Source: Parvularculaceae bacterium (GTDB lineage Bacteria > Pseudomonadota > Alphaproteobacteria > Caulobacterales > Parvularculaceae). From it: a stretch of DNA of 9,555 nt. Every line of letters starts with the position of its first letter. Positions within the stretch are counted from its first letter, which is position 1. The notes below the pieces were generated by a model that saw only the letters and a list, made by a program, of their open reading frames with translations, was not told the DNA's origin and ran no database searches. Shown piece after piece: positions 6,103 to 9,555 of the stretch. The position numbers and the translations under genes were made by a program. The stretch is taken from positions 1-9,555 of the forward strand of contig JALWRV010000008.1 in the NCBI GenBank assembly GCA_027080545.1. Direction: 5' to 3'.

Positions 6103-7314
6103 TCATCCAGCCGCCAGCGTGTTCATCTGTAGCATAGGGGTAAGAATTGCCAGCATGATGGTCAATACAACCACCCCCATAATCACAATGATAGCAGGCT
6201 CAAGCAGGCGAATAAACAGGGTTGATGCCGTGTCAAATTCTGCTTCCAAATGATCGGCCGTTTTCTCCAGCATAGCGGGCAATTGCCCGGCCCGCTCCCC
6301 TGCCGCAATCATGTGCACCATCATGGGTTGAAACGCCTTACTGCGCTTCAGCGCCACCGCTAACCCAACCCCCTCACGCACCGCCTCAATGGCTTCCGCC
6401 ACCCGCGCCGAGGTTTCCCGATTGATTAAAGTACGCTTGGCCGCCTGTAAGCTATCCAGCAAAGGCGCACCAGAAGCATAAAGGGTCGCTGTGGTTCGAG
6501 CAAAACGCGCCGCATCCAGACCCCAAAATAGTTTGCCCGCCAGAGGCAGTCTCAAAATAACCCGGTCAAAATGGCGTCGTGGTCCCGCCAGCCGCAAAAC
6601 CCACCAAAGCGTCGCCCCCCCGATCAAGATCATCATCGCGAGCCCCAGCCCCCAATCACTCAAAAAGTTGGAAATAGCGATAATGATGCGGGTCAATAAC
6701 GGTAATTGGGCACCAAGAATGTCAAACTGCTCAACAATTTTAGGCACGATGAACACCATCAACCCGGTGGTGACCATAATTAAAATGGCCACCAAAACTG
6801 TCGGATAGATCAGCGCGGTAATGGCTTTCATCTGTAGCTCGCGGGTCTTTTCCTGCATCGTGGCCAACCGCAAAAGCACCTCACCAAGATTGCCTGACTG
6901 TTCACCAGCCGCAATGATCCCCCGATATAAGGGTGAAAAGGAATTTTTATAATCCCCAAGCGCATCGGACAGACGCCACCCCTCCATCACCCGCGCCCGC
7001 ACCCCCAACAAGGTGTGATTAACCGCCGGCTTTTCATATTGCATCGCCACCGCTTGCAATGCCTCTTCAACCGTTGCTCCGGCAGCTACGATGACCGCTA
7101 ATTGGCGCGTGATGGGCGCAAGATCCGCTTTGGCTATTTTCGGAACTGACTTATTATTGCCTTTCCGGTAATCTCCTGAAACGGGGCTAAGCGCCATAGG
7201 TGACAGACCGGCTTCGATCAGTTGCGCTTTGGCAAGACGCATATTGTCCGCGGACAATACACCCTTTTTGCGCCGTCCCTTGGCATCAAGAGCTTCATAT
7301 TGAAACGCGCTCAC
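6103..7314 (-). CDS. gspF: GspF, T2SS inner-membrane platform protein
   Basis: GspF is the polytopic inner-membrane protein at the centre of the assembly platform, thought to couple GspE ATP hydrolysis to extraction of GspG from the membrane. The 403 residues match family length. The N-terminus FQYEALDAKGRRKKGVL (4-20) is typical of the family. Two copies of the T2SSF domain are visible, marked by the internal repeat IIAAGEQSGNLGEVLLRLA (133-151) and MIAAGERAGQLPAMLEKTA (335-353). Hydrophobic membrane segments lie at about 168-190, 222-242 and 371-393. The start is GTG within a GTGA overlap with the gspE stop, so translation is probably coupled to gspE; GAGAGGA lies a little upstream. The stop TGA is 9 bases before gspG. 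All features are ordinary for the family. Confidence 0.97.
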   Translation of the reverse strand: MSAFQYEALDAKGRRKKGVLSADNMRLAKAQLIEAGLSPMALSPVSGDYRKGNNKSVPKIAKADLAPITRQLAVIVAAGATVEEALQAVAMQYEKPAVNHTLLGVRARVMEGWRLSDALGDYKNSFSPLYRGIIAAGEQSGNLGEVLLRLATMQEKTRELQMKAITALIYPTVLVAILIMVTTGLMVFIVPKIVEQFDILGAQLPLLTRIIIAISNFLSDWGLGLAMMILIGGATLWWVLRLAGPRRHFDRVILRLPLAGKLFWGLDAARFARTTATLYASGAPLLDSLQAAKRTLINRETSARVAEAIEAVREGVGLAVALKRSKAFQPMMVHMIAAGERAGQLPAMLEKTADHLEAEFDTASTLFIRLLEPAIIVIMGVVVLTIMLAILTPMLQMNTLAAG

Positions 7315-8825
7315 GCTTCACCATCCTCTCGCACCACCCGCAAAACCTCTTCCAACGAGGTCAACCCAGCGCGAACCTGCTGAAAACCTGAATGTAATAG
7401 GCTGGTCTCTTTTGCGAAGGCATAAGCGCTCAAATCCGCTTCCGTGGCATCATCATGGACGAGGGCACGAAACCCATCATCGGCAATCAATAATTCATAA
7501 ATACCAAATCGGCCCTCATATCCCAATTGGTTACATTGGGCACAACCAACCGGCTCATAAAGCGTAAAATCCTGCCCTTCGGCCTTCATCATTTTTTTTG
7601 CCGCCGCATCTGCCGACACCGGTCGCGCACAAGCCTTGCACAGGCGCCTCACCAGACGTTGCGACAAGACACCAGCTATGGTGGATGACAGAAGATAGGA
7701 TTCAAGCCCCATATCTTTGAGCCGCGTAATGGTCCCTACAGCCGAATTTGTATGCACCGTTGACAGTACCAAGCGACCGGCAAGACTTGCCTGCACGGCA
7801 ATCTCCGCCGTTTCAATATCGCGAATTTCACCAACCATAACAATATCGGGGTCTTGGCGTAAAATCGCCCGAAAACCACTGGCAAAACTCATCCCGACCT
7901 TATTATTGACTTGGGTCTGGCCAATGCCTTCAATCGCATATTCTACCGGATCTTCAATGGTGAGAATATTTTGCGTCCGTTGATTGAGAAGCGACAAGGC
8001 CGCATAAAGGGTTGTCGTTTTACCCGACCCTGTGGGACCGGTAACCAGAATGATGCCGTTGGGTTTTTTCAATAAAAATTTGAAGCGCTGAAGAATGTCA
8101 TCCGGCATGCCCAGCTTTTCCAAATCAAGCTGCGCCTGCTCCTTATCAAGCAAACGCATCACAATACGCTCGCCAAATCGCGAAGGCAGGGTTGATACCC
8201 GCACATCCACGCTTTTCCCCCCCAGAGCAATGGAAATGCGCCCATCTTGGGGTATGCGCTTTTCTGCAATATCTAGGCGCGCCATAACTTTTATCCGCGA
8301 GGTAATGGTCGGCGTCATACGTGAGGGCAGAGATAATATTTCCCGCAATTGCCCATCTACACGCAAGCGAATGGATAGGATTTCTTCATAAGGCTCCACG
8401 TGAATATCCGAAGCTTTGGTTTTTACCGCTTCAGCAATCAGCGCATTGATGAGACGAATAACCGGCGCATCATCTTCGCTCGCCAGCAAATCCGCCGTCA
8501 CCGGCAATCCTTCGACCAGACTGGATAGATCCCCAACCTCTTGGGTTTCAAAGGTCTCAGAAGAAATCCCGTCACTGGCATAAATTTCCGACAGACGTCG
8601 ATCAAACAAACCCGACGGCAGTGTTTCTATTTTAGCCCTATCCCCTACCCGCCGGATCACTTCCACCAACACCCAAGGCGAACGCGCTTGATCTTCGCGC
8701 AAACCAATCAGAGGGGCATCACCATCATCCAGCACGACCACCCCGTGATTTTTAGCAAAACCATAGGACAGGCGCACACGCTTGGTGTCCATTTCAGGCC
8801 TTACGGATGAATCGCTTTCAGTCAT
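7311..8825 (-). CDS. gspE: GspE, T2SS secretion ATPase
   Basis: GspE is the cytoplasmic hexameric ATPase that drives pseudopilus assembly, docking on GspL and GspF. The 504-residue protein is full length for the family. An N-terminal GspE-type domain occupies about residues 1-115. The second domain includes ASDIHVEPYE (138-147) and the arginine-rich LDIAEKRIPQDGR region (184-196). Walker A is GPTGSGKTT (263-271, Lys269), the Asp box TIEDPVEY (289-296), Walker B DPDIVMVGEIRD (325-336, Glu333) and the His box STVHTN (355-360). The zinc-binding tetracysteine motif typical of GspE is present as C396xxC399 and C428xxC431. The ATG at 8825 has no clear Shine-Dalgarno sequence. The internal ATG at 8792 (Met12) is preceded by TAAGG at suitable spacing, so the true start could be 11 codons later. 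It ends in a GTGA overlap with gspF. The tetracysteine and gene context distinguish it from PilB. Confidence 0.98.
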   Translation of the reverse strand: MTESDSSVRPEMDTKRVRLSYGFAKNHGVVVLDDGDAPLIGLREDQARSPWVLVEVIRRVGDRAKIETLPSGLFDRRLSEIYASDGISSETFETQEVGDLSSLVEGLPVTADLLASEDDAPVIRLINALIAEAVKTKASDIHVEPYEEILSIRLRVDGQLREILSLPSRMTPTITSRIKVMARLDIAEKRIPQDGRISIALGGKSVDVRVSTLPSRFGERIVMRLLDKEQAQLDLEKLGMPDDILQRFKFLLKKPNGIILVTGPTGSGKTTTLYAALSLLNQRTQNILTIEDPVEYAIEGIGQTQVNNKVGMSFASGFRAILRQDPDIVMVGEIRDIETAEIAVQASLAGRLVLSTVHTNSAVGTITRLKDMGLESYLLSSTIAGVLSQRLVRRLCKACARPVSADAAAKKMMKAEGQDFTLYEPVGCAQCNQLGYEGRFGIYELLIADDGFRALVHDDATEADLSAYAFAKETSLLHSGFQQVRAGLTSLEEVLRVVREDGEA

Positions 8826-8860
8826 GTCAGACGTGGATACTCACATTCAAACAATATTGG

Positions 8861-9555
8861 TCACTTGTTATCGGATTGTGACTCATAGGACGGTGATGGC
8901 AAGCCTTCTGGTTGCTTGCCCAGATATTCATTGACGATGGCATCAATTTCCGGTTGATCCCGCAAGCGAAATTCCTGTTGTCGGTCTCTGGTATATTGAT
9001 ATTTTCGGGCGGTGACCGAACGGGCGGTTGCCGCATCCCGTATAATCGTCGGGCGAATAAAAATAATCAGGGTTGAACGGCGATTTGAACGCGAAGTTGA
9101 GCGAAACAACCCGCCAGCGCCGGGAATGTCGCCTAAAAAGGGAACCTTGTTTTCCTTTAATTGTTGATCGCTATCAATCAAGCCACCAAGCACCAAAATT
9201 TCCCCATCTTCGGCGAGGGCTGAATTGGTGATGGTGGATTTATTAGTCACAAAATCCCCGTTGCTGGCGGTCAGGGCGCCGCTGATGGAAGAGATCTCAA
9301 CGGAAATATCCAGCAATACGCTATCACCCTCATTAATTTGCGGGGTGACCTCTAAAATAATACCAACTTCTTTGCGCTCAACCGTGCGAAACGCATTGGT
9401 CAAATTATCACCCAAGGCTTCGCCAACAGTAATGGGTATTTCCTGCCCCTTTTGCAGGCGTGCGGATTTATTATCCAACGTGATGATTGATGGGGTCGAG
9501 AGAACATTGGAATCCGTATCCTTCTGCAAGGCATTCAAAATCGCCCCATAAACAT
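8861..9555 (-). CDS. gspD: GspD, T2SS outer-membrane secretin (C-terminal part only)
   Basis: GspD forms the multimeric outer-membrane channel through which T2SS substrates leave the cell. Only the last 230 complete codons are visible; the gene continues past the window edge, so no start codon is assigned. The visible part is the C-domain. It begins with a segment containing LQKDTDSNVLSTPSIITLDN, which matches the secretin core motif around 'ILSTPSLLTLDN'. It continues through an amphipathic beta-rich stretch to the secretin signature: VLGGLID, then KVPFLGDIPGAGGLF, RSTSRS and IIFIRPTIIRD. About 57 residues follow, charged and Gln-rich, in the place where many GspDs carry the pilotin-binding S-domain. 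The stop is TGA, 35 bases before gspE. Known of the family: 12-15 subunits form the channel. Inferred: it is exported with a signal peptide encoded outside the window. Identification is very secure, and the neighbours exclude a type IV pilus PilQ or type III secretin. Confidence 0.96.
   Translation of the reverse strand, partial: VYGAILNALQKDTDSNVLSTPSIITLDNKSARLQKGQEIPITVGEALGDNLTNAFRTVERKEVGIILEVTPQINEGDSVLLDISVEISSISGALTASNGDFVTNKSTITNSALAEDGEILVLGGLIDSDQQLKENKVPFLGDIPGAGGLFRSTSRSNRRSTLIIFIRPTIIRDAATARSVTARKYQYTRDRQQEFRLRDQPEIDAIVNEYLGKQPEGLPSPSYESQSDNK

Noticed and set aside
8826..8860. Short GTG frame ending one base before the gspE ATG, and the small palindrome CAATATTG, as a leader peptide or regulatory site
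   Set aside because: Five codons with no ribosome site, and an 8-base palindrome is expected by chance.
188..9551. Many open frames of 60-216 codons on the plus strand, for example 3198-3848 and 1238-1840
   Set aside because: They lie antisense to well-identified gsp genes, match no family I recognise and have no supporting start signals or gene context. They are shadows of the coding strand.
3054..9555. Type IV pilus rather than T2SS
   Set aside because: The ATPase and platform protein are shared families, but GspK, GspL, GspM and GspN with the D-to-N gene order, plus the GspG C-terminal calcium motif, identify a T2SS.
1..9555. CRISPR array, tRNA/rRNA, insertion sequence, phage or other mobile signature
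   Set aside because: No repeat arrays, RNA gene structures, transposase or integrase frames, or terminal repeats were seen; the window is a continuous secretion operon.

Overview
This window is the distal, larger part of a type II secretion system (T2SS, general secretory pathway) operon. All genes lie on the minus strand, so transcription runs from high to low coordinates. T2SS is a Gram-negative machine that carries folded proteins from the periplasm across the outer membrane. The organism is therefore a diderm, almost certainly a proteobacterium. G+C is roughly balanced by eye, and the gspN-containing gene order with a GTG-started gspF would suit an alphaproteobacterium, but that placement is only a weak inference.

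Layout in transcription order: gspD, C-terminal 230 residues only (9555-8861), outer-membrane secretin; gspE (8825-7311), cytoplasmic ATPase; gspF (7314-6103), inner-membrane platform protein; gspG (6093-5632), major pseudopilin; gspH (5663-5064), gspI (5067-4705), gspJ (4708-4028) and gspK (4031-3054), minor pseudopilins; gspL (3057-1861) and gspM (1864-1409), assembly platform; gspN (1393-635); and last an unrecognised lipoprotein gene (613-107). The final 106 bases hold no gene, only a GC-rich hairpin over the last stop codon and a weak terminator-like structure.

The genes are tightly packed. Six junctions (E/F, H/I, I/J, J/K, K/L, L/M) are 4-base overlaps of the ATGA or GTGA type, and gspG/gspH overlap by 32 bases. 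This points to one transcript with translational coupling. GspE powers the GspF/L/M platform. The platform assembles a GspG pseudopilus capped by the H-I-J-K tip, which works through the GspD secretin. gspC would be expected upstream of gspD, outside the window. No prepilin peptidase gene (gspO) is present here.

I see no new system. The core genes are canonical and appear intact. The part that is not explained is the terminal small lipoprotein, a candidate T2SS accessory factor that could be a pilotin or pilotin substitute. Smaller curiosities are the gspG/gspH overlap that accounts for an unusually long GspH leader, a 15-base tandem duplication in gspH, and the hairpin covering the last stop codon.
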